Positions 1-12,611 of a stretch of DNA of 64,000 bases are shown here, piece by piece. Position 1 is the stretch's first letter. Every line of letters begins with the position of its first letter. The position numbers and the translations under genes were made by a program. The notes under the pieces are model-generated. The model was not told the DNA's origin and searched no databases. It was given only the letters and a program-made list of their open reading frames with translations. The stretch spans positions 6,576,501 to 6,640,500 of the forward strand of contig OX485808.1 of NCBI GenBank assembly GCA_950295325.1, read 5' to 3'. The stretch comes from Polytrichum commune. Its lineage: Eukaryota; Streptophyta; Polytrichopsida; Polytrichales; Polytrichaceae.

Positions 1-148
1 TAACTTTGGGAATATCTTGCTATCTTATCTTCAGGCTAGAGCTTCCTGGTCTCTAGTTAAACTCATCCATTGAGAAGGTGAAAAAAAAGTCCTATTCTAT
101 AGCCTGATTTTTTTTTCTTGGATTTAGCTGATTTGACTATAAATAAGC

Positions 149-538
149 TGCACTAAATACTGTATTTAGTGTCATATGGTAATTTATGTCACTGTGGTAA
201 CTTTCCTAATTACAATTCTTATGAATAAGTTTACAAGTACTGTTGTTCCAACTTGCTTTTAGTTCATTCAAATGCGAATTATTGAAACAAACCCTGGTTT
301 ACTCTGCACCCTAACAGTTCTGTGATCAAATATTGTCATGGATGATTGAAACTTGGATGAAGCCTCAAAATTGTAAATCCAAATGACAGTCTTTACAACA
401 TTGTGAATCTGTAATACAAGGAATGACAACTATTGTTAGTGTTTACATTTAGTGTTAGTGACAATACACAAGCAGTTCACAATTAGTATTGTGCAAGACA
501 AATAGAATTATTGACACTAAGTATTTAGTGTAGTGGGT
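149..538. mobile_element. MITE, family A (CACTACACTAAATA ends)
   Basis: The left end reads CTGCACTAAATACTGTATTT and the right end is the inverse, ending TATTTAGTGTAGTG. The right 120 bp, reverse-complemented, matches the DNA at 6612-6735 closely, and less well the start of the copy at 61928. No coding capacity is visible, so this is a non-autonomous element. The CACTA start suggests the CACTA superfamily but I could not fix a target-site duplication. Confidence 0.65.
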
Positions 539-3345
539 GAAGTTGGAATGACTCAGCCCTCAACCTTTAGGGGGACATTTTCTTATTAGAGCCCCTTCAT
601 AGATGATGGATGAGTTTACATAGATGCCATGAAACCTGAGCCATCTTAACCCACAACCACCAATCTAGGACAATCTTGGACGAACCATGAATAGGACTAC
701 ATCCCATTTTGACCAGCTGAAACATCAAAATCATTTAGTTTTCATTGTGTTGAGAAAACCTCACCTGAACAGTAAATTGAGTAAACATAGTATGAAAGAT
801 CTGGAATGACAAATAGCAGTGAATGAGGTTTTGTATCAGAACGTAGAAATTCCGCAAAGACCTTCATTTGTGATGTGGTGTATCTACTTTGACAAGATAC
901 TTATTGCAAAAACTTGCAAATAGGTTCTGTTGTCAATTCCTTTAGTGAAAGAATTTTTGCATGGTGAAATATCACGTCAGATGGCTACGATGAGGGTTGT
1001 ATGTGTACTAAACGGGGTGCGTGCTTGGATGATATGTGTAGGATCCAGCCTGCCATCTTTAATAGACCGCATGTCTCAGAAAATGAGAATTCTTGGACCG
1101 AAGGTGTGCTAGACTTCCTTCTATCTATTATTATTCTCTTAAGAACATCTTCTTTCTACATCTGAATGTATCAGTTACATCTCAAATAAGTTGTATCCTG
1201 GCTGTCAAAAGTTCATCAACTAGTTTAGTTTTTGTGTTGCCCCCTGCTGATAATCCGAATGCATTTATAGTCTAATATTACATTTATAACCTTCTATCAG
1301 TCTGAAACAATTCCGACACATCTTCTGCCATGCAGGTCTCTGATCCTTTCGTAGCTCGAAAGGTACGCAATGCCTCCTTTGATGTGTGGTTTGGTTTAGC
1401 TCCAGTTTGTTCTTGTTGTGTGCATAGCCATATGAAATTGTAAGTATATCTCAATGAGGGTGAGGAGGCTGTGAGAGCCATATGATGTTCACCTACATGA
1501 AATTCTTGTCTTTTGCTGGCTTGGTATTACCATCTAGATCTTGATTAGGCCTGAGGAAAGGTATTATCCAAAAACAAACGAACCTGAGGAGATGATCGTG
1601 CAAGAGAATGCTGAAGACTTTGAAGAATTTAACTGTGAAGATGTTCTAGAAGAAGAAGAGCTGTTTCATAATGTGCCGGTACCATATCATCTATGTTCAA
1701 TGATTTGAACATCTATTTCCACTAATTTTACTGACCGTTACATTTTAAGAGAAGGCAAACAAAGAAACTAATATGTCTCATTTTGAATTGTATCGAACTA
1801 GCTAAGAAAGGTCAGTAGGCTCAGTTCATATATCCTCAGATTGAACACTACCAGCAGATGGGGGACAGTAAAAATTTGTAGTGGAAATTAAGCTGAAGGC
1901 ATGTATGTGAGAACTCCCTACAAAAATTACGAAGCATTAGCACGTCGCTGTTCCTCACCCATATCTGACCATGGTATTTCAGCTTTTTCTCTACATGGCC
2001 TCAGAAAATATGGAGTGCTCTACCTGACTCTGGATAGTGGCTCTGACAACGGTAGAGCCTTCATGTATCCAGCCTGATATCAATTGTTTGTTCAGGATGT
2101 TGTACTGCAACTGGCACATGAGCGACATCGGCGAGAGATGTGCAATGCTAGATTGCAGGTATCAACTTCTTCATCTCTTCTCCAAGTACGGTTCAATTCA
2201 TGGAATTAGCAAGTTGTAGAAACTTTTAGTGCAATTATTCACAATATTTAGCCCCTCCATGAAACTTGGCTGAAGCGCACAAAGAGGTTAGTTAATTTCC
2301 AGCTGGAGCTATGCAGTGGTTTGAATAACTGTACAGCGAGTTCCAATACTCATTGCAATCCAAATTTTTAGGGCTGGATCTGTAACTTCCATTTGTGATC
2401 TACCTGCATTTGGATATAATGACCTTCCATGTAAACTTCAGCCTACCCTTACTCGGTGGTCAGGAAGTTGGGTCGTCTTGGTCGGTTCTTACACTGTCAA
2501 TGCCCTGAAATGCTTCACAAAACTTTTTTCTTTGATTCAACTTTGTTTGGTATCAAGATTGAACAGCTCTTGTGCATCCCAAAGTAAAATCATGAGTGCA
2601 ATCCTGCAGAAACTGAAGTTCTTGTGAAAGTTTCAGGAAATAGAGAGAGAACTCCAGAAGTTTTCTGAAGAGTTTGGTAGCCAACTGCAGGACCTCAGGT
2701 ATGTGATCATGATCATCCTCCATGTCTTCAGAGGGGCTTCAGAGTTACTTGACACATGTCATAATTTTGATCACTTCACCACAGAGTTAGGAATGGTAAT
2801 TAACAGGATTAGGAAGTCCGTATTCTGTAGTTTCCTCATTGGAGGGCGTGTCAATTGGAGAATCAAATAATTTGAACTTAGCTTCTTGTGTTTTCAGAAC
2901 ATCTATGAAAGAGTTGATCCATGGGTCACCAAATTTTGGAGCCTTGAAGGGAGGCAATCTTCTGGAAGCTGGAGAATGTGAAGGCATGGACCTGAAAGCA
3001 CATGCCCTTGGGTGAGGATAGACACTACTAATGTATTACACATCCGAGTCCAATCTCTGCAGTCCATAAGATTTCGAGAGCCTCTAGGCAAACGCTCCAC
3101 TACAGGAATGTAAACCTGACGAGTCACTGAGTCATCACATAGTACTCTTGTATAGTAAGTTATAAGTTGTATACTAAGCAATCTTATTGAGAGTTGCACA
3201 ATTAGTGCCGTACCCTGGTCCATTGGCTGGATCAGGGAACCCACCTCGGGTTCACATAAGAGTATAGAAAATGTCCAGGGTTGAAGCATGTCTTGTTCAT
3301 GCCGGCCCTGGGTCTCTCTCTCATTTCATAATAAGTCTCGTGTTT
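539..3345. other. Non-coding or unassigned stretch
   Basis: Only short open frames lie here, none resembling a known protein. Composition is AT-rich and ordinary. I see no RNA gene and no clear repeat. A few stretches, such as 1570-1680, are rich in Glu codons but are not supported by splice sites in a consistent frame. Confidence 0.5.
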
Positions 3346-3355
3346 TTGCAAAGCA

Positions 3356-3580
3356 GTGATCGGGGAGATTTTTGGGCGTAATCGGTTGAGATCCTAGTGT
3401 TTGCAAGTCCAACCGGTTACATGTTGACATCCTTCGGTTTTCCCTTTATTAAATTGGGGTATATTCTATAAATTCCTCTAAAATGATCAGTAATTTTCCT
3501 GCAGTCTTGAACTTCAACCGGTTATTTCTCAAACTCAACCGGTTCATCTGTAACTAACTGCTGGTTCTCCCCAATCATAG
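3356..3580. mobile_element. Mutator-like MITE, family B, with 10-bp target duplication
   Basis: A 225-bp element is flanked by a perfect 10-bp direct repeat, TTGCAAAGCA, at 3346-3355 and 3581-3590. Its ends are inverted: GTGATCGGGGAGA at the left and TCTCCCCAATCA at the right. It carries several AACCGGTT-type motifs. A 9-11 bp duplication is typical of Mutator-like elements. A close second copy is at 62994-63224 and a degraded one at 58440-58745. Confidence 0.8.
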
Positions 3581-3905
3581 TTGCAAAGCACTAATGCATT
3601 GTGACTGCGTTAATGTTGCTTCATTGAGCACAATAATGTCTCAAATACAACACTTTGTCTCAGTGGAAACTAAGAATGTCACAAAGTTGACAAACAAATA
3701 TGACATTAAATCCACTGGATTGCAGTAAGTTAGTGAAGCCTACGGATGTGTGAGTTCCCGCCCATGCACTCCCCATGCCAACCTAAAGTGCAATCTTTAG
3801 AGTTTCCATACTGCAACTATAGATTCTCTGAGACCACCACAACCTGTAAGATTGACAAGTGTGGCATACTTAACTCTCAATGAGGATGGGAAATCCTTCC
3901 CCCCA

Positions 3906-3934
3906 ATCATCATCATCATCATCATCATCATCAT
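3906..3934. repeat. (ATC)n microsatellite
   Basis: An uninterrupted run of about nine ATC triplets. It lies in an unassigned open frame and gives a poly-Ile run there, which is not evidence for a gene. Confidence 0.9.
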
Positions 3935-4366
3935 TGTTGGTATTTGTGGCACAATTCATAACCCAACCACCAAATGTCTCGTTGACCTTAAAATCCCACA
4001 CATAGCTCAGAGGCTCATGAGATCTTTCTCACAAATCGCTATCAAATATTCAACACACACCGTCCTTAGCAAACGTAAACTTGAAAAGAAGTGAGCCTTG
4101 ATCCTTTTAGATTAGTATTCGAATTCCTCAGTCTACATGTTGCAAAATAGGCAGTAAGTCACCTTAATGCCCCTCCATGCCTACTCGGACATGGGGTGAA
4201 TGGACATCGCACATTGGTGTATTACATTGATGCTCCTTTTTCTTTCCTTTCATATGAGTTGCAATCAATGGTAGATTGCATTTTGCCATCATGCAGTTCC
4301 ATTCATGCCCAATGCTCAACTCTATATTTACTTGAAAATTTGAAATGAACATTGGGCTTCCTTGCA

Positions 4367-4462
4367 ACATCTCTTGTTTGTTGGGTCCCCTATCCAAACT
4401 TGAGCCGGTTTTCCTCATCCATGCCAAATAGATATAGCGGAGGAATAACAAACAAGAGATGT
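4367..4462. repeat. 16-bp exact inverted repeat
   Basis: ACATCTCTTGTTTGTT at 4367-4382 is repeated as its exact reverse complement at 4447-4462, with a 64-bp spacer. It could be the ends of a tiny element or a hairpin. No flanking duplication was recognised. Confidence 0.7.
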
Positions 4463-6611
4463 GGATGTTGTGACAAAAGGATAGTTGTCCTCCGCCCACA
4501 TAGCTCAAGTGCGAAGGTGAAGAAGCCTCGTTAAATAATGTTGTCCTCTTATATGTGTGCACACAACCACCTTTGATTTTTCAAGTACCATTTTTGAAGT
4601 GTTGCTTTGATTGATTATCTACTTGGCGATTGCCTTTCATTCTCAAGTATCTAAGTGTTATGATGACTAACCTAATTGGGAGCTTTTTTTTTCCTACTTG
4701 TTACACACAACTGTTCATATTTTGGTTCAAGTTCACCTACAAGTGGTACTTCTTTCCCATGGTTCACTTGGTGAAATGAACCACCTAAAGGTCGGTTTTT
4801 CCTTTGCTTCTAATGTCTTTGTTTAGGGAGAGAGGAAATAGAATAAAAAAAAAAATCTTATCACATTGGCACCTATATCCAATAGGCTCTATGCTCATAA
4901 CAAAATAGCTTCCTTTCGTTGAACTTCAACAGTGAATCGTTCTGGAAATATTTAGAGGTGAGATAATTCACTTCAAATGACATTGCATAACCAATTTAGC
5001 TACATAAATAGGTGATCTACCTCTAAATCTTTTGTGTAGCACCTTAAATCGGAAAAACTCAATTCATTTTAACTTGTAGTTAAGTAAATATGGACATATT
5101 TTCAAATTTGGACTCTTTGGTTGCTTCGATTCTATTGGCAATCTGTTGATAGACTTCTAGTATACCTAATTTCAAAGGAAATATGTATATCCTTGTTGAT
5201 CATTTGAATGCTATGATATTAAATATGATGGAAGAAATCAAATATTAAATTTTTTGATGTTTAACATACATAATTAAATGTCAAAAAATCAAAATAAAAT
5301 CAAAACAATTGGTATAACATTGCAATAATGAACTTTGCATATTCTATTAGAGGATTCTACCATACAATCTTATCAGAGGATCCTATAGTAGAATTCAACA
5401 TTTTAAAATTATAGACTTGAACTTAGTCCAGATTTACTTAAATATCAATTTTGAATATAACAAGGGGTATGAAAAAAGAAAAGGAGGGACACCATACCCA
5501 CATGTGACGATTGGTGCCTTGTACGAGGGTATAGCGCAGATAGATGAAAAATGGTTCATTTTAATCCACTATCATGGATTATTCTTTCTCGTCATCACCT
5601 TTGTGTTTCTATGGTCTTTGCGTTTGTCGGACATGGGCGGTAGTTTTGTGATTTGTGAGTTGACGGGTGTATTCCTTATGTATGTAGGGTTCAAAGTGCT
5701 TAACACTGATGGGTGTAATATGGGGGTCTTCTCTAAGAATTTTGGAGTGCCAAAAGGAAGTGGTGGGTGCTATATATATATAATTTTTTTAATTTTAATT
5801 TTTTTTTGGGGGGGGGGGGTTAATTTCTTTGGAGGGGTTCTGTTGGCTCCAAAATTGGTGAGTTTATCAACGGGAGCGTTGCCTAGTATACCCAAGTAGG
5901 CATGAATTGTTTTGGAAAGTGAGGGAAGATGTGTGTTGTGATAATCTTCAAATTATGGCTTGGTGATTGTGCTAGGACGAGGGTTTGGTGAAGGTGATTA
6001 TGAATCACGTAAATAGAGTTGCAGTATTTTGTGAAGATATTGGAGGGGGACGGTGTTATCGTCTTTGGTGAGGTAGAGGGCTACGTGGACGGCTATGAGT
6101 TATGCATAGAGGATGTTTTTTTGTCTTTTGGGGAGCTTGTAGGCGTGTTGAGTGTTGGCAGCAAATGGTGGATACCTAGCTCAACAGTGCCTTCGTTGCC
6201 TTGGCCGGGGGGAGGGGGGAGGAGCCATTTATGTATGGTGGGGCATTTTGGTTGAGGTTGTGTGTAGAATGAGGGTGGGAGGGGTAGGGGTAGGGGTGGA
6301 TATTCAAATTGACTCGCCAATAAAATATTGTCCATGATCCATTATCCTAATCCCTAGATTTAATACAACACCCATAAAAGGTGGGTCCATAAAAGAATTG
6401 CATCAAAAGTATGTGATAATGGACATCAAATGAGAAATAGTTGCACCCAAAAAAAAATTATTTTACCAAATGAAGATTTCTCAAAGTTCATCTTTGAAAT
6501 TTAGGGATTGATTGATTATATGTCACCAACGAACAACACGTAGAGTGAAGAAGACAATGTGTATTCTCTCTTGAATAACTTGCCGGGATTGTGGCAAGGG
6601 TTTGTGAACAT
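4463..6611. other. Unassigned AT-rich stretch with a G12 run
   Basis: No protein family is recognisable. The frame at 5417-5899 gives a hydrophobic, low-complexity translation and includes a TA run followed by T-rich sequence and G12 at 5808-5819, so I do not call it a gene. The 6150-6300 part is strongly G-rich on the + strand. Confidence 0.5.
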
Positions 6612-6740
6612 CACTACACTAAATGTGATATTTAGTGTCACCAATTCTAATTGTTTTGCTCAATACTAATTGTAAACTGCGGCATAGTGTCACCAACACT
6701 AAATGTTAACCCAACATTATTTGTCATTCCTTATAAAATA
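6612..6740. mobile_element. MITE, family A, partial copy
   Basis: It starts with CACTACACTAAATGTGATAT and matches the reverse complement of 420-538 over about 120 bp, including the motif CAATACTAATTGTAAACTGC. The other end was not found, so this is likely a truncated or diverged copy. Confidence 0.6.
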
Positions 6741-8107
6741 ATTGGGGGATTATAGATTTAAAGTGTTGCAATTACAATGACATACCAAGTGATTCTTCAT
6801 CTCTATCTTTGTCTCTTGGCATGGGTTCCCCTTTCCAACCATTGTATACTTAGCCTTGATGCAAGTGTGAGGAATTGAATTCTAGACCTTGCGGCTCATG
6901 GTCAAGGCCTTTTTGACGACTTAAACCATCGATTTTTTCTTCTTCTCAAGTTGATAGAGTTTTGAACATCTTTTGATTCAATCCAATGCTAGTTTATGCT
7001 TATTTTCAATGTTATATATGAGAAGTAATGAATAATAACTTACTTTAGTTTCTATCATGTTCTTACTTCAATACTTTGTGATTGTATATGGACAGAAATG
7101 AATGTTCGGATTTAGCTTCGCGCTCGTATGGTTTCAAGTTTGCACAATTTGGGAAGGACATGGATGGCTTGTAAGAAGAAATACATGGTACTTTTAATTG
7201 ATTACAAAAATGATAAAAGTTGAATTAAAATCTCATGACATGATAGATATGATTGCCAGTCTTATGAGTAGACGGATATGCGGAATGGACAGTGTGCAAG
7301 TTTGGACAATCAAATGCGAGTAAATACTCAAGAAAATGATTAGCAATAAGACAGTTCAGGGATACAATAGTAATCACATGAAGGAAGTCTACCTCCAAGT
7401 GCTACAAAATAAAAATAAAGATTAAGAGAATATGAGAAAATTTCTTGAACAAGTAGTCAACAATTCCTTTAATTTGAAGCATTTTTTTTGAGGCTACAAT
7501 TGATTTATTGAAAAATATGGATGCTCATATGGAAATATAGATATATGAATTATAGTTAATTACTCACTCATATCAATATCCATATCCTAAAATTCTATGT
7601 TTGATTTTTTCTAAAAAAATAAAATATTTTAGCTATTGTTTTCATTTTCTATTATTAAAAAAAATTGTCTCCTTGCCAACCTCCTTATATCTCTTACTAA
7701 TGATACCTCTTATTTTGCCTATAATCATCATTTCAACCCTTATCTTCTAACCTTCTCCTAATGACCCAATCTAAACTTATTTTACAATTATCTTTTTGCT
7801 TATTCTATCAATTATCTTTTAAACATGTCTTTGCTAATTGTATACATATTATGTAGCATAATATTTGTAGCAATTATATCAGTCATATGTCGTAAAAATA
7901 TATCAACCCTTCCCATAGTATTTTTTCATCTTCCCTTTAGGAACCCAAAAGTAAGTTCTACACACATGTGAGTAGAGCTTTGAATAGAATTCCAATTAAT
8001 TTTATAATCTTTTAAACCCTCTAGACAACCTTAGAATGGGCTATATATCCATGGCCGCACTAGTTATGCACAATCTTTGATCAACTTATAAGATAAGACT
8101 TTACCTT
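6741..8107. other. Unassigned AT-rich stretch
   Basis: Highly AT-rich sequence without a credible open frame or recognised repeat. It may be the remainder of the transposon whose broken transposase lies at 8108-8720. Confidence 0.45.
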
Positions 8108-8720
8108 TTATGCAATCTCTTCCAACTTTTGTTGGTTAAAAATATATTCAATCATGCATGCTTCATGTCCATTTGACTTTGTAATCCTAAAATATATATA
8201 TTTTTTGTTCACAATAACTTGTAGTGAAGCCAAGTAGAATGACTCTTGACAATAATAATATTCTTTCCCAACCACAAGTGCAAGAATTGGAATTTGGGAC
8301 CCATCAACTACTATGATAAAATGAGCAGTCTCATGAAGTGCCTCAAATTCTTCTGCTAAAACCTTAAACCAAGCTTCATTTGAAAATTGTACAAAAGTAT
8401 GTTGCAAATGAACTCTTACCAATCTACAAAAAATTCTCATAATTTTTGAAATTATGCTTTCGGCCATCCCATATACCTCTCTTACAGTAACACAACATAT
8501 TTCCAATCCCGAGCCTTTATAATGTCATTACAATTCTACCCTCTATTGAAATTGCTTGTTTCATATGTGTATTCTCCTTTTGCAAATACAGACCTAACCT
8601 CTTACAAAGAAAATTCAATGTATTATGAGATACACGAATTCTTTGCTTGAACATTTTTTCCGTGAAAGAACCCAATAATAATCTATCGGTGAACCTTGTC
8701 TTTTTCTCAAATGCCCACAC
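8108..8720 (-). pseudogene. PIF/Harbinger-type transposase relic (HARBI1-like nuclease)
   Basis: Two adjacent minus-strand frames together resemble the first part of the PIF/Harbinger nuclease (DDE_4 family). The upstream part (8720-8517) has the helix-turn-helix-like block ending QAISIEGRIVMTL. The downstream part (8506-8108) has the blocks EVYGMAESIISKIMR and VVDGSQIPIL, the second being the first catalytic Asp region, followed by YYYCQESFYLASLQVIV. In functional relatives the join reads like 'ALWRLATG', but here a TAA replaces the Trp codon and the frame shifts within the next 30 bp. The C-terminal third, with the remaining catalytic acids, is missing. It is a dead gene, useful as a sign that PIF/Harbinger elements were active in this genome. 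Confidence 0.75.
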
Positions 8721-11100
8721 ATTACAATCGCGTTGTTCATACTCTTATAGAAAATGCTTAAAATCATGGCACTTTCTAATTCTCCACTGAATGCTAATGC
8801 TTGCGTATCAAGTACATGTTTCTAAATGACGTACAAACACCAGTACAAAACCAATGCAACAAGGATCCTCCTCTTCTCTCAAGGCAATCCATCATGCTCT
8901 TCTTTTCTTCCTCGCCAATGTAGAACTCATAAAGAGAATGAAAAAATGAGAATGAAGATATATAACGAGTGGGCTATGGATGCCCCTCTTTTCCTACCAA
9001 TAAAATATACAATGGTCCCTCAACATGGTCCATTCTCACTTCACACTATCCTTGAGGGCCCGTGACTACACAAAATGGCTATCCCAACACCCACGGTATG
9101 GCCTTTGGATGAGAGTCAAGGGCCCTCGTCATTACATGGTCACTGCCCTTGGCTCATGTGTGCAGCGACTCTTAGATAATAGGAAGAAACCAACCATAGT
9201 ATGAATATTGCAAATAGTGTTGGAAATTTTAGTCATTAGTGTTGTTGTGAATAATATTTAGTGAATAGTGTTAGGATGAACAATGCTTCATGTGAATAGT
9301 GCCAAGAATATAACTATACCTAGATGTGCAAGTGTCAACATGAAATTACAATATGGACAATTACTAAATATTACTACTTTGTTTGGGGGGGGGCACAAAA
9401 TATAGTTACTTCGTTCTAGGATTCAATGAATGAACAGCTATGGCTGAGTGATGTTATGAAAGGTGCCTTGTGCACCATAACGTTACTCAACATTAGGATG
9501 GTGCTCTCCCGATGTTGGGAATTTTGGGAATTTGTAAGGAACAATACCCATTTTCGTTGGGCCACCCTTGCAAAATGAATAGTACTCAACTTGAATATTG
9601 TTCATTCTCCATGGGCAAACATATGGGGTTTGGTTACTGACCAGTAAGTGGCGTCCATGCATTAACTTGTCCTATACAACAGAGGGAATTGCTAGGGTAG
9701 TTTGAGCAATCTTATGACATTCGGACAAAAAGGTTTTCCCTTTGCCCTGCAAGAGATGCTTGGGCAACTCTTTTTTGGGAAGGATAATATTTCTTGGGGG
9801 GATAGTTCAAGGGTTGCTTCATTATGATGCTTTGATAAGTGGATTTGGGTTTACATTATTACTTGTGATTCTCTATTGAGCTCATAGCCAAACTCCCAAC
9901 TGGTGAACAATTTTTGCAATGGACTCACTATATTCATGAAAATATCGATTGTCAATCCTTGAAACATGGTATTCATGAAAACGTCATAGGGCGTGTAAAA
10001 ATGTCATATATGTCCTTTTCTCGAATGCAAGGAAGGCTGGCTTGAATTGGTCTTTGGAGACAACTTTTGCCAATCACACAACTTTTTGCCAAGTACAGTT
10101 TTCTTTCAAAGTTCAAATGCATTTCACAAGACTAGAAACTATGTTAGCCTTGAAAAAAAAGGTCACATGTGAATGTCGCATTTTCACGAACACTATGTTG
10201 AATGATGTTTTTCTCCAAAGAAAAAATTAGGAATAATCTACTCTAAATTTCAAGCAAAAGAATTACCACACAATAAACAATCAAATTTATCTAAATATAT
10301 ATCTCAAATCATCAAACTTCAATAACTCATGAGTAATGCTATTTTATTTGTAGATTTGGTATGTACATCACCAATACAATCATGTATGCAAAATAAAATA
10401 GCTAGAAAAAGAAATGCAAATTTTAATGTGATGAATGACAAGTATTCAATTTCATCGACAAATGTTGTTCACACTCTATGCATATATATGATCATATTCT
10501 TATATCCATCTTAGCATATCCTTCAAGTCCTCATAAAATGAACATATCTACAAAATATTCATGCAAGAGAATGCCATCTCCACTTCATGAAATTTTATGA
10601 AGTTGTTGCAAAGCACACGACCTCAATGTACGGAAGGTCTATGTGTTTTTTGAACGTTGTGTCAACAATTTTTCTTCACGAATGTTCAATTTATTAAGCT
10701 TGCAAATCACTCTTTATAACTAATCTTGAAACTACATAAAACCTTAGGGTTAGAATCACATTCTCTCGTTCCCTATAGTTCTCACGTTCCCATGGTGTTC
10801 CCCTCCCGGTTCTTGTTTCTGTTCCTCTTTCTCTTCCTCTTCCCCCGCCTTCCGTGCTTCGAGCACTTCGCTTGGTCTTTCGCCCATTCTCCACGCACAA
10901 CTACCGTAATCGCCATTGCACCTTCGATCTTAAAAGAGCCTTAGTAAGTTAGGAGGAGTCACTGCGATCGTTTTATTTTTAATTATTTTTAATTATTATC
11001 TGCGCCCCCTTCTTTTAATCAGGCAGCTGCGCCACTAATTCTTGCACCTTTTATTGGTTAATGCTACACACATCAGGTGCACACTCCACTCCCTTGCTTC
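8721..11100. other. Unassigned intergenic stretch
   Basis: No protein or RNA gene is recognisable. Around 9380-9800 the text has the look of decayed transposon sequence, with long G and T runs and no intact frame. The frames at 10694-10944 on both strands are low-complexity (CT/AG-rich) and not gene-like. Confidence 0.45.
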
Positions 11101-12611
11101 GGAGCAATTTCTAGGGTTTAAGACTTACTGTGCTCTTAGCTTGTGCTTATAGGAGAGGCGTTTGGCTAATTTTCTAGAAGAGGACGTGGGAAAGAGTGGA
11201 TTGAGACGATTCTGCGAGAATTGTGAGGGTGGAGTGCTCGGTGGTTGTTGAGAAACTGAGGGCTGGTTCAATTGGGACGCGATATGTAAGTGGGATTTTT
11301 GTAGGTGCAATGTTGAAGGACCGGAGGTAGCTCGTCTCATCTTATACTGTTCTCCATGGGAACTTCCAGTTGCTGAAACTCTGTGCTGCATTATTTTTTC
11401 GACTCTGAGGTGATTTCTTGCAAGGGTTTATCATTTTTGCAAGAGTAGCTGGAGCTTTGTGAGGTATTTGGGTGAAAGGATTTTGCGTGAAAGTCACGAA
11501 GCAAACTGTGGAGCTTGTAAAATGATACAATGCTCACAGCGGGCTTCCTGAAAAGCTAAAAATCAACCTAATCCTTGGGAGGGAAGTGTAATTCTGGCAC
11601 GAGGGTGAGCGAAACTCTACCCCTCTGTTTTGAGGTACCGCGGAATTAGTCAGAGGCCAATCAATTTGGATCGTCTGGTATGGATATCATGGTTGACGAA
11701 GACTTGATTTTAGTCTTGCTTGCCTGAGTTTTGTCAATCGAGTGGCAAACATATTATAATACCTCAAAAGCGCTGCAGGAGTTTTCCTCTTTCGCAGAGG
11801 GCCTCAGATTCTGCACAATGCCTTTTAATCCTTAAAAGACCGATGGCTCAATGTACGACCTATATACACAATCTCCTCGAGCCTCACCAAGTCTTAAAGT
11901 CATGTATTTTATATTTATGGGTATGACAGTTTATCTAGTAGTATATTATCATATGTCATGGAGAAGATCATAGTGTATTTATGTGTAACGTTGATGATCA
12001 AAATTTGAAGTATGTATTTGCATCCAAGGACACCCATGATGTGTATTTAAACCCAAATCTTTAGTAACATTTAGGTATTCAACCGAGTTGAAAAGTGCAC
12101 TTGACGAATGAGTTAATTTTAGATAAGGTCACTTTTAACATAATGAGCAAAAAATGAGAGTATGTGGCTCAAAAAAATACATGTTTTTGTGCATAGCGAG
12201 GCTCTTAGACGCTTAGGGGTTATTGTCATCATAAGTTCTTATGACATTTTTGGAGGTTTAAGCTTGCAGATGCATTTTGTAGAACCTCGTGTACACTGTA
12301 GACAATCCAGGCTGAAGGTTGATCAATGCTGGTAGCGTGAGCTATCATCCAGCAGGAAGGATGTCACTCGAGGATCTGAGGGTTTATGCTTACCAACATG
12401 ACGGAGCTTCTAAAGTCTTTCTTGATGTGTAAATCTACATGTCAATGAGCTTTTTGACATTGGCAAACCCTTTTCTGCAGATGACTGATCGTACAGGATT
12501 TCTTGACGTGTATGAGAGCAGGAGAGGAAGAATATGATGGGGTTGTCGAGTTCTACAGAGCACAACAGTATGCTTCGGGTTTTATTGTAGTGAATATACA
12601 GATTATCTTTG
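11101..12611 (+). promoter_or_regulatory. Probable promoter and 5' leader of the aprataxin-like gene, with telo-box
   Basis: TAGGGTTTA at 11112-11120 is the reverse complement of the plant telo-box AAACCCTA, common near start sites of housekeeping genes. The region from about 10,700 to 11,700 is less AT-rich than its surroundings. Possible upstream coding at 12,496-12,570 (reading QDFLTCMRAGEEEYDGVVEF) joins the PBZ exon in frame only across a 34-nt intron, too short for a plant, so I left it out of the gene model. The transcription start is not determined. Confidence 0.4.

Noticed and set aside
3906-3934. ATC repeat considered as part of a CRISPR-like or coding repeat
   Set aside because: Simple microsatellite with no spacers; the genome is eukaryotic.
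4164-4562. 132-codon frame on the minus strand
   Set aside because: Overlaps a short inverted repeat, has no recognisable domain and random-like composition.
5417-5899. 160-codon open frame on the plus strand
   Set aside because: Low-complexity hydrophobic translation over TA, T and G runs; no family and no splice context.
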